Shown here: in pieces, positions 17,056 through 26,342 of the stretch
How the letters are laid out: every line of letters begins with the position of its first letter
Numbering within the stretch: position 1 is the first letter of the stretch
NCBI GenBank assembly: GCA_943789335.1
Contig: CALSTS010000001.1
Location: forward strand, 530,518 to 594,517
Source: an uncultured Pseudomonadales bacterium
GTDB taxonomy: Bacteria > Pseudomonadota > Gammaproteobacteria > Pseudomonadales > Pseudohongiellaceae
Direction of reading: 5' to 3'
Length of the DNA stretch: 64,000 nucleotides
The notes under the pieces: generated by a model
What the model saw: only the letters and a program-made list of their open reading frames with translations
Databases searched by the model: none
What the model was told of the DNA's origin: nothing
Translations under genes and position numbers: made by a program

Positions 17056-18357
17056 TTACAAAGGCGGCTGTCCCCATTCCTGACTGTCTACGATAGGAGC
17101 ATCTAAGGTCTTAAGAAATAATTCAATTTGTTGCAATTGACCGCTGTTCAAACCTAAAGGCTCTGCTTCATTATGACCAATTAATGCAAGTTCTGCTTCG
17201 TTATAATGCACTAGTACTTCATTGAGATTCGATATTTGCCCCTTATGCATATAGGGCGCTGTATTGCTTATATTTCTCAATGTAGGCGTACGCATGGCCC
17301 CTATAAGTTCTGTCCTTTCTGTTCTCATATAATTTAGCTCAGTACAAAGCTCACTGCTGGCATCACTGAACGCTCCGAGGCAGTTAAACGGATCATCCAA
17401 CAATTGCTGCACTACTCTACTGCGCCCCTGGTCAGGAAGTTCTCCTGCACTGGGTAGTAAACCTGTATTGTGAAATTCATTATTAGTAAACAGGGGCCCA
17501 TTATGGCATTCGGTACAACGGGCTTCTCCAATAAACAATCTCAGGCCATTTATTTCATCATTAGAAAGTAAAGGCTGGCTCAGCTCTGAATTGTCACGTA
17601 TTAAGTATGCCACATAAGTATCAAATCGAGATTCGGAGGGCATTAACCGTCTTTCATATGCTGCTAACACTTTCCCAATATTAGCAAAAACCTGATTAAC
17701 CAGATCTTGGTTATTTTCTGTCATCAACTGCCAGGCTGAGTTCCATTCAAGATTTGATACTGGGCCAGCATTCACAGGGAAAAGGCTTGTGTCAGAAAAA
17801 TCAGGAATGTCGCCAAATAATGCTTGGTACTCTATTCGGTAATGCTCATCTTTGCTTATCAGCCTTGCATACTGCATACGATTGCCGCCATGCTCTGCAG
17901 GGTCTTCCATCGGAGATAATGCTTGAGACCATTGGCTATCTTTACGCCCGTCCCAATAAAGCCAAGGGCTATATGCCGTGCCTACGATGCTTGGTGTATG
18001 CCGAGCTGTTTGCCCTATAGCAAAGGCCTTATTCATACCATCAGTAAAATACTTTTGAGGCTGATGGCAAGTCGCGCAACTTATCTGGCCATTAGCGCTA
18101 AAGCGAGTATCAAAAAATAATTTCTGCCCAAACTGTGCTGCTCGAAGAGAATCCGCAACGGCATTACTTGGATCTTGAGATAGTGGCGGAAGATTTTCAA
18201 GCCAAAGTGACTCTAGTATTACTAATTCTTCAGCAGTCCATGGAGCCGCTTGTCTATTATCAGACCACCAAGTAAAGAGAATAAATAATGCTATAAAAGT
18301 AAATAAAACTAATAATCCAATCTTTTTACGACCTGAGTTATCAGCTGTAATCATCAT
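17056..18357 (-). CDS. Di-heme cytochrome c peroxidase/MauG-family protein
   Basis: 433 residues. An N-terminal membrane anchor (about 13-31) is followed by two c-type heme sites: CATCH (Cys94-His98), with downstream YFTDG, and CTECH (Cys281-His285) in GEARCTECHNGPLFTNNEFH. This is the layout of bacterial di-heme peroxidases (CcpA/MauG superfamily), which reduce H2O2 or do oxidative chemistry in the periplasm. The protein is longer than CcpA because of the anchor and an insertion before the second heme. It overlaps the YtkA-like gene by four bases and ends the minus-strand cox gene run, so it is probably expressed with the oxidase. The substrate is unknown. Confidence 0.85.
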   Translation of the reverse strand: MMITADNSGRKKIGLLVLFTFIALFILFTWWSDNRQAAPWTAEELVILESLWLENLPPLSQDPSNAVADSLRAAQFGQKLFFDTRFSANGQISCATCHQPQKYFTDGMNKAFAIGQTARHTPSIVGTAYSPWLYWDGRKDSQWSQALSPMEDPAEHGGNRMQYARLISKDEHYRIEYQALFGDIPDFSDTSLFPVNAGPVSNLEWNSAWQLMTENNQDLVNQVFANIGKVLAAYERRLMPSESRFDTYVAYLIRDNSELSQPLLSNDEINGLRLFIGEARCTECHNGPLFTNNEFHNTGLLPSAGELPDQGRSRVVQQLLDDPFNCLGAFSDASSELCTELNYMRTERTELIGAMRTPTLRNISNTAPYMHKGQISNLNEVLVHYNEAELALIGHNEAEPLGLNSGQLQQIELFLKTLDAPIVDSQEWGQPPL

Positions 18358-18761
18358 ATCCTTAAATATATAAGTGCTGTATCGGTAATATTACCTTGAG
18401 AAATTTCCAGTGTAATCTCCCAATCACCCATCATATGAAATCGCACGCCTTCTATTAGGTAATTTCCTTCACCAAGATATTCTGTTGCAAGTGGATTGGT
18501 TGGTAAGCCATGGTCATGCAAAGGCATGCCTCCCTGCAATTCTAAATTAGCATCGCTCACAGGTTCACCGTCTGCAGTCTCTATATGCAAAATCCATTGG
18601 TGGATTTGATTGATCGGAATAGGTGTTACCTTGCTGCTGTAACTGACTATATAAGAGCCACTGCTTGACTCCCAAACTTCCTGTGCAGCAAGATCGCTTG
18701 CTGCTAAAACTAAAAATAATATGGCTGCAAGTTGGGGTAGCAAACTCTTAAACTTTTTCAT
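18354..18761 (-). CDS. YtkA-like periplasmic protein
   Basis: 135 residues with a signal peptide ending near DLAAQ. The mature domain is a small beta-sandwich of the FixH/YtkA-like type, seen in GEPVSDANLELQGGMPLHDHG, the YLGEGNYLIEGVRFHMMG segment and WEITLEI. The His/Met-rich GGMPLHDHGLP and FHMMGDW segments could bind a metal, and such domains often occur with copper or cytochrome oxidase genes (known context; the metal is inference). Its ends overlap both neighbours by four bases (ATGA), so it is tightly coupled to the peroxidase and to the unknown membrane protein upstream. Confidence 0.7.
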   Translation of the reverse strand: MKKFKSLLPQLAAILFLVLAASDLAAQEVWESSSGSYIVSYSSKVTPIPINQIHQWILHIETADGEPVSDANLELQGGMPLHDHGLPTNPLATEYLGEGNYLIEGVRFHMMGDWEITLEISQGNITDTALIYLRI

Positions 18762-19405
18762 ATTGTAAGCTTCTCTACTTCGTCTATTTTTTTATTTCGA
18801 TCTCGCCATTTTGTATAACCGCCAGTTGATGCCCAATAGGCTGCTTGAGTCAAAATACCTAGTAAAATAAATAAGGGTAATAATCCAAAACGAGTGTATC
18901 CAACCTGAAAAGGAAACACTGCGGTATATAATTGGTCTGTCTCCGGATGCCTGGCGGTAACTATTCCTACATAATCTCCGCTATCCTGAAACTCATGAAT
19001 TACAGTGAAAACTTCTGACTCGATAACCGGCCCTTGATAAAAAACAGTTGCCGCTTCGATATCGCTTATAGCTTCTACATCATCTAAACCTGCAAATAAG
19101 CCGAGCCCTGTAACATTTTTGATAATTCTAAAATCAATAGGCACAGCGCCTAAGCCTTGATGCAAATATTCCATAACAAAAATTGACTCTCCAAAATCTG
19201 GAATATCTTCGCAAAACTCTTCTGCTTGACTGGTATCTGGTTGAAATATTTTAAAATGAGCTCTATAGAAACCAATCTGAATAACACAAAGATCGCCATC
19301 TGCAGTAATGCTGCCATGGGCATGCGATTCAATAGGTAGGGCCGCGAACCCTGTAACCAAGATTAGCAGGAGGGCAAAATAAGAAGGAAACCTGTTCGCT
19401 TTCAT
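18758..19405 (-). CDS. Unknown exported single-anchor protein of the oxidase operon
   Basis: 215 residues. It has a signal peptide ending around ESHAHG, a periplasmic domain of about 140 residues, and a C-terminal transmembrane helix (FGLLPLFILLGILTQAAYW) with a basic tail. No family is recognised. The mature N-terminus begins with HAHG, a possible metal site, and two cysteines (GDLCVIQ and EEFCEDIP) could form a disulfide or bind metal. It lies about 90 bp after subunit IV and overlaps the YtkA-like gene, so it belongs to the cox transcript. A role in oxidase assembly or copper handling is inference. Confidence 0.6.
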   Translation of the reverse strand: MKANRFPSYFALLLILVTGFAALPIESHAHGSITADGDLCVIQIGFYRAHFKIFQPDTSQAEEFCEDIPDFGESIFVMEYLHQGLGAVPIDFRIIKNVTGLGLFAGLDDVEAISDIEAATVFYQGPVIESEVFTVIHEFQDSGDYVGIVTARHPETDQLYTAVFPFQVGYTRFGLLPLFILLGILTQAAYWASTGGYTKWRDRNKKIDEVEKLTI

Positions 19406-19491
19406 AGAGAAGGCTGCATCGCCAGCATGTCTGGCGGCAAGAAATATTGCTTATAAATCGAGAGCTTTAAACAAAGTTTGTTTAAAGCTTT

Positions 19492-19914
19492 TTAGTGTTC
19501 CGCTTCTTCCTCAAGGTGCACATCGGCAACATGAATTCGCTCTGCTGCTGCAGGCTGGCCTAAATAATCCACGCGAGTGCCAAATACGTAATTACCCTCT
19601 GAAGCCATCATGCCAATAAGCAGTAGTATAACCGTAGGCGGGCCAAGTATAGTTGTAATAAGGGTCATGCGCTCCCACATCACATGCATGAAAATAGCAA
19701 TAATAAAACCTGCTTTTAGAAACATAAAAACTAGAATCAGAGTCCAGCGCAACATGCCCTGAAAATCAAAATAATCTACCATGTATGAAAATGTGCTCAG
19801 CACAAAAAGCAGTATCCATACTTTTAAATAAACGCCAATAGGATGCTGCTGATCATCTGCATGAGCCGCGGCGCCACCTTCACTTTCATTATTTTCAACA
19901 ATACTTTCGCTCAT
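19492..19914 (-). CDS. Cytochrome oxidase subunit IV (prokaryotic COX4/CyoD type)
   Basis: 140 residues with three hydrophobic segments: VWILLFVLSTFSYMVDYF, LILVFMFLKAGFIIAIFMHV and IILLPP-like LGPPTVILLLIG. The FLKAGFIIAIFMHVMWE stretch matches the small subunit IV of prokaryotic heme-copper oxidases. The C-terminal tail is His/Glu-rich (HVADVHLEEEAEH). It follows the second subunit III by about 35 bp. Its role is probably structural and stabilises the oxidase. Confidence 0.8.
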   Translation of the reverse strand: MSESIVENNESEGGAAAHADDQQHPIGVYLKVWILLFVLSTFSYMVDYFDFQGMLRWTLILVFMFLKAGFIIAIFMHVMWERMTLITTILGPPTVILLLIGMMASEGNYVFGTRVDYLGQPAAAERIHVADVHLEEEAEH

Positions 19915-19948
19915 AACTCTCTACTCTCTAATCTTTAATCTTGACCAT

Positions 19949-20620
19949 TTACCATAAATAGAAAAACGCAAAAATGAATACCCAAACTAAATCAACAAAA
20001 TGCCAGTAAAGGCCTGTAATTTCAACAATGTCATAGTTGTCCTTTTTGTCGTAATCACCTCGATTAACTTTAAAAGCAACTATTGAAAGATAAATAACAC
20101 CAATAGATACATGCAGACCATGGAAGCCCGTTACCATAAAAAAGACTGAACCAAACTGATGTGCACCAAAAGGATTTTCCCATGGTCGCACACCTTCAGA
20201 GATGAGCTTAGTCCACTCAAAAGCCTGCATTCCAACAAAACTGGCACCAAAAAGAGCCGTGATTAACATAAACATGGCAATCTTTTTCTTATCTCTATAA
20301 TGGGCATATCTGACAGCCAATGCCATTGTTCCACTACTTGTGATCAGAATAAACGTCATGATCGCGATCAGGATCAGAGGAACATTTTGGCCAAAAAGCT
20401 CCAAGGCAAATACCTCACTAGGATAAGGCCAAGGCTCGGTTGCCGCCATTCTGACGGACATATATCCAACCAAGAAAACACTGAAAATAAATGTGTCACT
20501 AATTAGGAATATCCACATCATCAACTTACCCCATGGCACAGAGTAAGCTTGCTTATCGGCGCTCCAGTCATCGACGATATTTTGGACGTGGCCTTTATTA
20601 TTTAAAGCATGTTCTGTCAT
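19949..20620 (-). CDS. Heme-copper oxidase subunit III, second copy (CoxP-like)
   Basis: 223 residues with about five transmembrane helices. Conserved subunit III elements are WIFLISDTFIFSVFLVGYMS, GFHGLHVSIGVIYLSIV and the C-terminal YWHFVDLVWVFIFAFFYLW. The helix-III-to-VII region is complete, so the gene is intact. It is one of two adjacent subunit III-like genes; the pair resembles CoxO and CoxP of the Bradyrhizobium coxMNOP oxidase (from memory, not checked). Subunit III is not catalytic and supports stability and proton uptake. Confidence 0.82.
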   Translation of the reverse strand: MTEHALNNKGHVQNIVDDWSADKQAYSVPWGKLMMWIFLISDTFIFSVFLVGYMSVRMAATEPWPYPSEVFALELFGQNVPLILIAIMTFILITSSGTMALAVRYAHYRDKKKIAMFMLITALFGASFVGMQAFEWTKLISEGVRPWENPFGAHQFGSVFFMVTGFHGLHVSIGVIYLSIVAFKVNRGDYDKKDNYDIVEITGLYWHFVDLVWVFIFAFFYLW

Positions 20621-20657
20621 ATGTCTTTCCTAGTTTCCAAATTAGGTTTAGTAAGTC

Positions 20658-21269
20658 TCAGGTGTATGAGATTAATGCAAATAAAACTAGCCAGACTAAG
20701 AGCAGGAAATGCCAGTACAAGGCACACAACTCAGTACTTAGCTTTAGATCTTCTAATTCTGCACCGGACCAATACTTTACAATGGTTTTGGTCCAAACAA
20801 ATAGACCCCCCAATATATGGATGGCATGAATTCCCGTGAGAACATAGAAAAAAGCATTGGCCGGATTATTATAAAGAAAATATCCTTCTCCTTGCATCTG
20901 GCCCCAAACTGTTACTTGGCCATATACAAATCCAACAGTAAGCAAGGCGCCTAAGACCAAGCCGATTTTAAATTTTTTGAAGTGCTCTTTCTTTAATACA
21001 TTATGAGTCCACTGCAATGTAATACTGCTTAAAAACAACAATGCAGTATTTAGCCACAGTAATGGGGACTCAGGCATTGGTCGCCAATCATCCAATTCCA
21101 TTCTGACAAAATACGCAGTAATAAAAAGTCCAAACATGACAGTGACGACAGCTAGGAAAAATAGTAATGCCACTTTATATGGAGAAGTAGTAAATTCTCC
21201 CCCTTCAGGTATTCCTGAAACTGTTTGCTGCTGCCAAGACTTTTCTAGTAAAAACCGAAAGGGGTTCAT
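20658..21269 (-). CDS. Heme-copper oxidase subunit III, first copy (CoxO-like)
   Basis: 203 residues, five predicted membrane helices. Motifs include VMFGLFITAYFVRMELDDW, LTGIHAIHILGGLFVW and the terminal LYWHFLLLVWLVLFALI. It starts two bases after the subunit I stop codon, so the two are translationally linked. It is clearly diverged from the second subunit III gene (few shared residues beyond the core motifs), so this is not a recent duplication. Confidence 0.82.
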   Translation of the reverse strand: MNPFRFLLEKSWQQQTVSGIPEGGEFTTSPYKVALLFFLAVVTVMFGLFITAYFVRMELDDWRPMPESPLLWLNTALLFLSSITLQWTHNVLKKEHFKKFKIGLVLGALLTVGFVYGQVTVWGQMQGEGYFLYNNPANAFFYVLTGIHAIHILGGLFVWTKTIVKYWSGAELEDLKLSTELCALYWHFLLLVWLVLFALISYT

Positions 21270-21271
21270 TC

Positions 21272-23047
21272 TTAGTGTTCCTCGCTCCGATCTACATATT
21301 TACCCGCGCCTTCTTCCATAACCACATCTTCAGGGGCAATAGACTGAGGTATAAAATCATCTTTTGCGCCCGGTACGCTATATTCATATGCCCAACGATA
21401 AACCACTGGTAATTTTTCACCCCAATTCCCATGAACTGGAGGGTTATCCGGAGTTTGCCATTCAAGCGAAGTAGCTTCCCATGGATTTGGATCGGATTTT
21501 TTACCGTATTTCAGGCTCCATATAATGTTAAATATAAATACAAACTGCATGATCCCAACAAAAATTGCTGCCTGTGTAATATTGGCATTTAGGGCTTGCG
21601 CCGAGTCAGGGATAAAATCAGTATTGCCCATAGCGTAATAACGTCTTGGAACACCCAAAAATCCTAAGTAATGCATTGGCAGATATATTGCGTATGTACC
21701 AAGGAAGGTTGCCCAGAAATGAATCTTACCTAATGTTACGTTAAACATTTTCCCGCTCATTTTTGGAAACCAGTGATAGAGCGCAGCATATAAGACTAAA
21801 ACTGGCGATACTCCCATTACCATATGGAAATGCGCAACCACAAAATAAGTATCAGATAACGGGAGATCGACAGTCACATTTCCAAGAAATATGCCCGTTA
21901 ACCCGCCATGAAGAAAAGTAAAAATAAAGCCAATTGCAAATAACATAGGCACAGTGAGGCGAATATTCCCTTCCCACAAAGTTAATACCCAGTTATAGAC
22001 TTTGATCGCTGTGGGCACCGCAATGATTAACGTGGTAAATGCAAAGAAAAAACCAAAATAAGGGTTCATGCCACTTACATACATATGGTGGGCCCAAACA
22101 ATAAAACTTAATGCCCCAATAATGACTATTGCCCAAACCATCATGCGATAACCGAAAATATTCTTACGAGCATGGCAGCTCAATACATCGGAAACTAAAC
22201 CGAAAGCTGGTAATGCAACGATATAAACTTCAGGATGACCGAAAAACCAAAACAAATGTTGAAATAAGACAGGGCTACCACCAGCAGTATTCAAGTTCTC
22301 TCCCAGAGAAACAATCGCTGGCATAAAGAAACTTGTTCCTATCAATTTATCAAACGTCATCATAATGGCGCTTACAAATAATGCAGGAAAAGCAAATAGC
22401 CCCAATATTGTTGCAACAAAAATACCCCAAACAGATAGAGGCAGCCGCATCATGGTCATGCCATGAGTTCTTGCCTGTAAAACAGTGGTCACATAATTTA
22501 ATCCGCCCATTGTAAAAGCAACAATAAAAACTGCTAATGATGCCAGCATTAATACGATTCCCATATCGGCCCCTGGCGTGCCTCTCAAAATAGCCTGTGG
22601 CGGGTATAAGGTCCAACCAGCTCCAGTGGGCCCTCCAGACACAAAGAAACTAGCCATAAGAATTATTACAGACAGCAAATAAAACCAAAAACTCAACATA
22701 TTGAGGTAAGGAAATACCATATCTCTGGCGCCAATCTGAAGTGGAATCAGATAATTACCAAAGCCGCCTAAGAACAAAGCGGTAAGCAGGTAAACCACCA
22801 TAATCATCCCATGCATAGTTACAAACTGATAATAATCCGCGGGATCTATAAAAGAAAAAGTATCAGGATAGCCAAGCTGAAGACGCATCAATGCCGAAAG
22901 GAACAAAGCGACTAGACCAACAAATATCGCAACAGACCCATACTGGATAGCAATGACTTTATGATCCTGACTCCAGACATATTTGCTTATAAATGTATGC
23001 GGGTCGTGGAGCTCGTTGGGCTGATCCGCTATGGGTATATAAGTCAT
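21272..23047 (-). CDS. coxA: Cytochrome c oxidase subunit I (aa3-type, A family)
   Basis: 591 residues with about twelve membrane helices. The CuB site and cross-linked Tyr are in FWFFGHPEVYIVALPAFG; further CuB histidines are in WAHHMYVSG, and heme a/a3 ligands are in YFVVAHFHMVMGVSPV and the N-terminal TMHGMIMVVY. The HPEVY motif places it in the type A heme-copper oxidases. Together with the CuA-bearing subunit II it forms the catalytic core that reduces O2 to water and pumps protons. The gap to subunit II is about 100 bp. The closest named arrangement I know is coxN of coxMNOP; the general symbol coxA is used here. Confidence 0.92.
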   Translation of the reverse strand: MTYIPIADQPNELHDPHTFISKYVWSQDHKVIAIQYGSVAIFVGLVALFLSALMRLQLGYPDTFSFIDPADYYQFVTMHGMIMVVYLLTALFLGGFGNYLIPLQIGARDMVFPYLNMLSFWFYLLSVIILMASFFVSGGPTGAGWTLYPPQAILRGTPGADMGIVLMLASLAVFIVAFTMGGLNYVTTVLQARTHGMTMMRLPLSVWGIFVATILGLFAFPALFVSAIMMTFDKLIGTSFFMPAIVSLGENLNTAGGSPVLFQHLFWFFGHPEVYIVALPAFGLVSDVLSCHARKNIFGYRMMVWAIVIIGALSFIVWAHHMYVSGMNPYFGFFFAFTTLIIAVPTAIKVYNWVLTLWEGNIRLTVPMLFAIGFIFTFLHGGLTGIFLGNVTVDLPLSDTYFVVAHFHMVMGVSPVLVLYAALYHWFPKMSGKMFNVTLGKIHFWATFLGTYAIYLPMHYLGFLGVPRRYYAMGNTDFIPDSAQALNANITQAAIFVGIMQFVFIFNIIWSLKYGKKSDPNPWEATSLEWQTPDNPPVHGNWGEKLPVVYRWAYEYSVPGAKDDFIPQSIAPEDVVMEEGAGKYVDRSEEH

Positions 23048-23146
23048 CTTTGAAACTCTCCTAAAATTTGCCAGCTTTTTGTATCAATTTGTACTGATAT
23101 AAACTAATTATTAAATCATTTATTTGAATAAGTATTTGCTCAATTC

Positions 23147-24502
23147 TTACCTTAAAGTATTGATGTAAGACACAACATCATTAATTGCCTCATCATCTTT
23201 CAAGGCAGTAGCCATCCCGATCATTTGAAAACCAAATTGGTCTTCTCGATGAGCGCCGCGAACTCCGGATTTAAAGTTTTGTAATTGGCGCACCAGATAC
23301 CAATCACTCATCCCTGCTAACGCTGGAGCATTTACTGCCCAAATCCCTTCGCCGTCTTCGCTGTGGCAAACTCCACAAGTGGGCTCATATAAAGCTCTAC
23401 CATTTGCAACATCGCCAGTTACTGTAAGAGGCGCTGAACTTTCAGGCAGCGTTTCTATATAGGCAGCAACATTATTAATCGCAGCATCATCAGCCAACAC
23501 CGCAGCCATTGGAGACATCGTCATACCAATAACATCATTTTCATCGCCCCTAACTCCGGTTTTATAATAGTTAATTTGTCGCTTAATATACCAAGGCTCA
23601 AGTCCAGACAGTCTAGGCGCGTTCAACGCTTCAATTCCCTCACCATTAGCACCATGGCACGCCGAACAAACTGCATATAAAGCCTGTCCTACCTGGGGAT
23701 TTCCAACGGCTTGAGCGTTTAACTCAGCGTAGGTCATCTGACTGTCTAACCAATTGTTATAGCTCTCTTCATCTTCAACGATCACGGTTCCGCGCATCAC
23801 AAAATGGCCCAATCCACAAAGTTCTTCACATAGAATATCGTAAGAGCCCGCAAGCGTTGGGGTTAACCACATATAGCTCACAGACCCTGGAACCATGTCC
23901 ATTTTGACTCGAAACTGTGCTACCGCATAATCATGTAAAACATCTTTGGATCGAAGCAAAACTTTGACTGGGCGGTCAATTGGCAGGTGCATATCCTTTC
24001 CAGACACCAAAATATCATCTTGCCCATAGGGGTCATCTGGGTCCATGCCAAAAGGATTTACTGCTGAAATGTTACTTGCATCTGCAGCACCTAAAAGGCC
24101 ATCAGCCCCAGGATACCTATAGCTCCACTGCCATTGCTGACCAACTACTTCAACTTCATGCGCATCTTCAGGAACATTAACGAAATCTGCCCATACAAAA
24201 AGGCCGGGGGTCAGTAATGCTGCAACACCAATCGCAGTTACACTCGTTAACCATATTTCAAGTTTTTTGTTTTCTGGCTCATACTTTGAACGACGATTTT
24301 TGCTGTAGCGGTATTTGTAGATGCAATAGGCCATAAAAAGGTTTAGGGCAATAAATACCGCCCCTGTCACCCAGAAAGTAATCTCAATAGTTAGATCGAT
24401 CCCCGTCCAGTTTGAAGCAATAGGGGTAAACCACCAAGGGCTTAGGAAATGGAATAACAGCGTTGCAATAATTAAAAGCACTAACACTATGATGATCGGC
24501 AT
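23147..24502 (-). CDS. Cytochrome oxidase subunit II fused to two cytochrome c domains
   Basis: 451 residues, far longer than ordinary CoxB. Two N-terminal membrane helices (about 1-20 and 40-62, plus a third hydrophobic stretch at 85-105) precede the cupredoxin domain. CuA ligands are His190, Cys225, Glu227, Cys229, His233 and Met236 (CEELCGLGHFVM). Then come two c-type cytochrome domains with CSACH (279-283) and CGVCH (376-380), separated by about 97 residues and similar to each other (GxxALYxxCxxCHxxxGEG, then APxLxGxxxWYxxRQ). The heme domains deliver electrons to CuA. Such coxM-like fusions are known but uncommon; two tandem domains are less usual than one. Confidence 0.9.
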   Translation of the reverse strand: MPIIIVLVLLIIATLLFHFLSPWWFTPIASNWTGIDLTIEITFWVTGAVFIALNLFMAYCIYKYRYSKNRRSKYEPENKKLEIWLTSVTAIGVAALLTPGLFVWADFVNVPEDAHEVEVVGQQWQWSYRYPGADGLLGAADASNISAVNPFGMDPDDPYGQDDILVSGKDMHLPIDRPVKVLLRSKDVLHDYAVAQFRVKMDMVPGSVSYMWLTPTLAGSYDILCEELCGLGHFVMRGTVIVEDEESYNNWLDSQMTYAELNAQAVGNPQVGQALYAVCSACHGANGEGIEALNAPRLSGLEPWYIKRQINYYKTGVRGDENDVIGMTMSPMAAVLADDAAINNVAAYIETLPESSAPLTVTGDVANGRALYEPTCGVCHSEDGEGIWAVNAPALAGMSDWYLVRQLQNFKSGVRGAHREDQFGFQMIGMATALKDDEAINDVVSYINTLR

Positions 24503-24946
24503 AAACTTCTAACCCTTATTCTTGAAAATAAACAAATCTAATCCCAATTCTGCACATAATAACAGAACACTTACTCATACGACATTACGCCCTTCAAAGA
24601 AGAAGCCTATTCATTTGGCGGACATAAACGAAATTTTGGAAGAAGGAAGGCCGTGTAAATACAAGATCATACAAGGTGTCTTCTCATTTTTGTTAAGAGC
24701 CCAATCTCTGGCATGAAGCAATTGATTGTTAACCCCAACAGCAAATCAATTTGCCCAAAACTTCTTCCTTAAAATAATTGCGCGCAATGCTATAACAACG
24801 CCTTTAAATTCGCAAGTTCTTCGCCCTAAAATCAGCTAACAATTCTACTTTTAGTTCAATCTATATGCCGTTGTTTTAAATAAGTTTAATCTTGTTTCTT
24901 GTCAGCTTTAAAAACACAGCCTCTAGCATTATTAATCAAGGCAAGG
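24503..24946. other. Intergenic region upstream of the cox operon
   Basis: About 440 bp. It should contain the cox operon promoter (facing minus) and the end of the small membrane gene. A 64-codon frame on the plus strand here has no recognisable sequence and looks accidental. I see no stable hairpin with a T-run and no RNA gene. Confidence 0.5.
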
Positions 24947-25192
24947 CTAAACAGATTTCTCTTGACTTAAACTCTCTTCTTTTTTAACTCTTTTTTTTGC
25001 GGCTCGAAAAGTAAACTTGGCCATTACAAAAAATAAAAGCCCTATCACCATAGAACCAAAAGCCGACTCCACTGCAGCGATTGTAGTATTTACTGTGAAA
25101 GCATAGATCATCGCTGTCAGCGCCGCTGCACTTACAAAATATAGTAATACAGATAATACAAGCATCAGATATCCGATAATTTGATTTGTCAC
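24947..25192 (-). CDS. Small two-helix membrane protein, unknown function
   Basis: 81 residues with two hydrophobic helices (about 7-33 and 44-60) and a strongly basic and acidic C-terminal tail (RAAKKRVKKEESLSQEKS). No family is recognised. It lies between the cox operon and the second ctaB gene, transcribed away from ctaB, so it may be an accessory small subunit or an unrelated gene. The length and compact hydrophobic pattern argue for a real protein. Confidence 0.5.
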   Translation of the reverse strand: MTNQIIGYLMLVLSVLLYFVSAAALTAMIYAFTVNTTIAAVESAFGSMVIGLLFFVMAKFTFRAAKKRVKKEESLSQEKSV

Positions 25193-25393
25193 AAAAAAAG
25201 CCTCTTATTCTTTTCTAGATCGCTGCTCAGTAGGTTTGGTATATAAAAAGGGGGATTATATTCCAAAATTTACTGCCATGTGACTTTTATCAGCAATTTC
25301 TATCGCTTCATATTTTTAACTAAGAAATAAAATCGAAATGTTCGCATGCGTTTACTTACACTGCTAAAATGTCCGTGGTTCAGGATCTGAAAT

Positions 25394-26299
25394 ATGAAAG
25401 CTAATTTAGTAGTTGCCCCACCAGGCCAAGTATCTGTCCTTGCAGATTACCAGGCTTTGATAAAGTTTCGCCTATTACTTTTAGTCCTCATTTCAGTTTG
25501 CATGGGCTTTTTCATTGGAATTAATGAGCAAACTTCTTTCTCCTCCCTACTGTGGGTGCTGGTTGGTGTTTATTGTGTAGGCGGAGGGGCAAACACCCTC
25601 AATCAATGGATAGAAAGAGAAATAGATATTCTAATGGTTCGCACTCAAAAGCGGCCATTGCCAAGTAAACGCCTCACTCCTAACAACGCTCTGTTGTTTG
25701 GTCTCGCTATATCAGCAGTTGGCTTTATTGTCATTGCCGCCCTAGTAAATACGCTTACATTAATTTTAAGCTTTCTTTCTTGGATAAGTTACCTTCTTAT
25801 TTATACCCCTCTAAAAAGAAAGTCCAGCATTAACACCTGGGTCGGAGCCATACCGGGAGCGCTCCCCGCAGCACTTGGCTGCACTGCTGCTGCGGGGGAA
25901 GTCACAGAGTCTGCTTTCATACTTTTTCTTATTTTGTTTGTGTGGCAAATGCCACATTTTTTTGCTATTTCATGGATCTATCGAAAAGATTATCTTAGTG
26001 GCGGTTTTAAAATGTTGTCTTGGGATGATGACCAAGGCACTAAAACAGCCAAACATATACTAATTCATGCAGTGCTTTTGCTACCAGTCAGTTCAAGCTT
26101 GTTTCTATTGGGGCATTCTGGATTAACTTATTTCTTACTGACCCTTACTGCCAGTTTGATATTTATATACTACTCAATACTTTTTTATATATCTCCAGAC
26201 ATAAGATGTGCAAAAAAAGTATTTCGCTTTTCAATTGTCTACCTGCCCATACTCTTTTTCGCAATTATTTTTGACAAAGTCATCATATATTTATCATGA
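25394..26299 (+). CDS. ctaB: Protoheme IX farnesyltransferase (heme O synthase), copy 2
   Basis: 301 residues, UbiA superfamily, with the motif NTLNQWIEREIDILMVRTQK (substrate-binding loop) and a second loop WQMPHFFAISWIYRKDY. The family Asp-rich positions are conserved (EIDIL in place of DIDA), so it is likely active. It precedes SURF1 on the plus strand and faces a truncated subunit II gene, a layout like that of standard cox operons. It is clearly diverged from copy 1 at 14638-15543, so the two probably have separate histories rather than a recent duplication. Both could supply heme O to the single oxidase here. Confidence 0.88.
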   Translation: MKANLVVAPPGQVSVLADYQALIKFRLLLLVLISVCMGFFIGINEQTSFSSLLWVLVGVYCVGGGANTLNQWIEREIDILMVRTQKRPLPSKRLTPNNALLFGLAISAVGFIVIAALVNTLTLILSFLSWISYLLIYTPLKRKSSINTWVGAIPGALPAALGCTAAAGEVTESAFILFLILFVWQMPHFFAISWIYRKDYLSGGFKMLSWDDDQGTKTAKHILIHAVLLLPVSSSLFLLGHSGLTYFLLTLTASLIFIYYSILFYISPDIRCAKKVFRFSIVYLPILFFAIIFDKVIIYLS

Positions 26300-26342
26300 T
26301 TACGCTTTCCATATCTCGATATAAACATAATTAACTGCAAGT

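Noticed and set aside
24522..24716. 64-residue plus-strand frame upstream of the cox operon
   Set aside because: The sequence has no recognisable domain or hydrophobic pattern and lies where the cox promoter should be.
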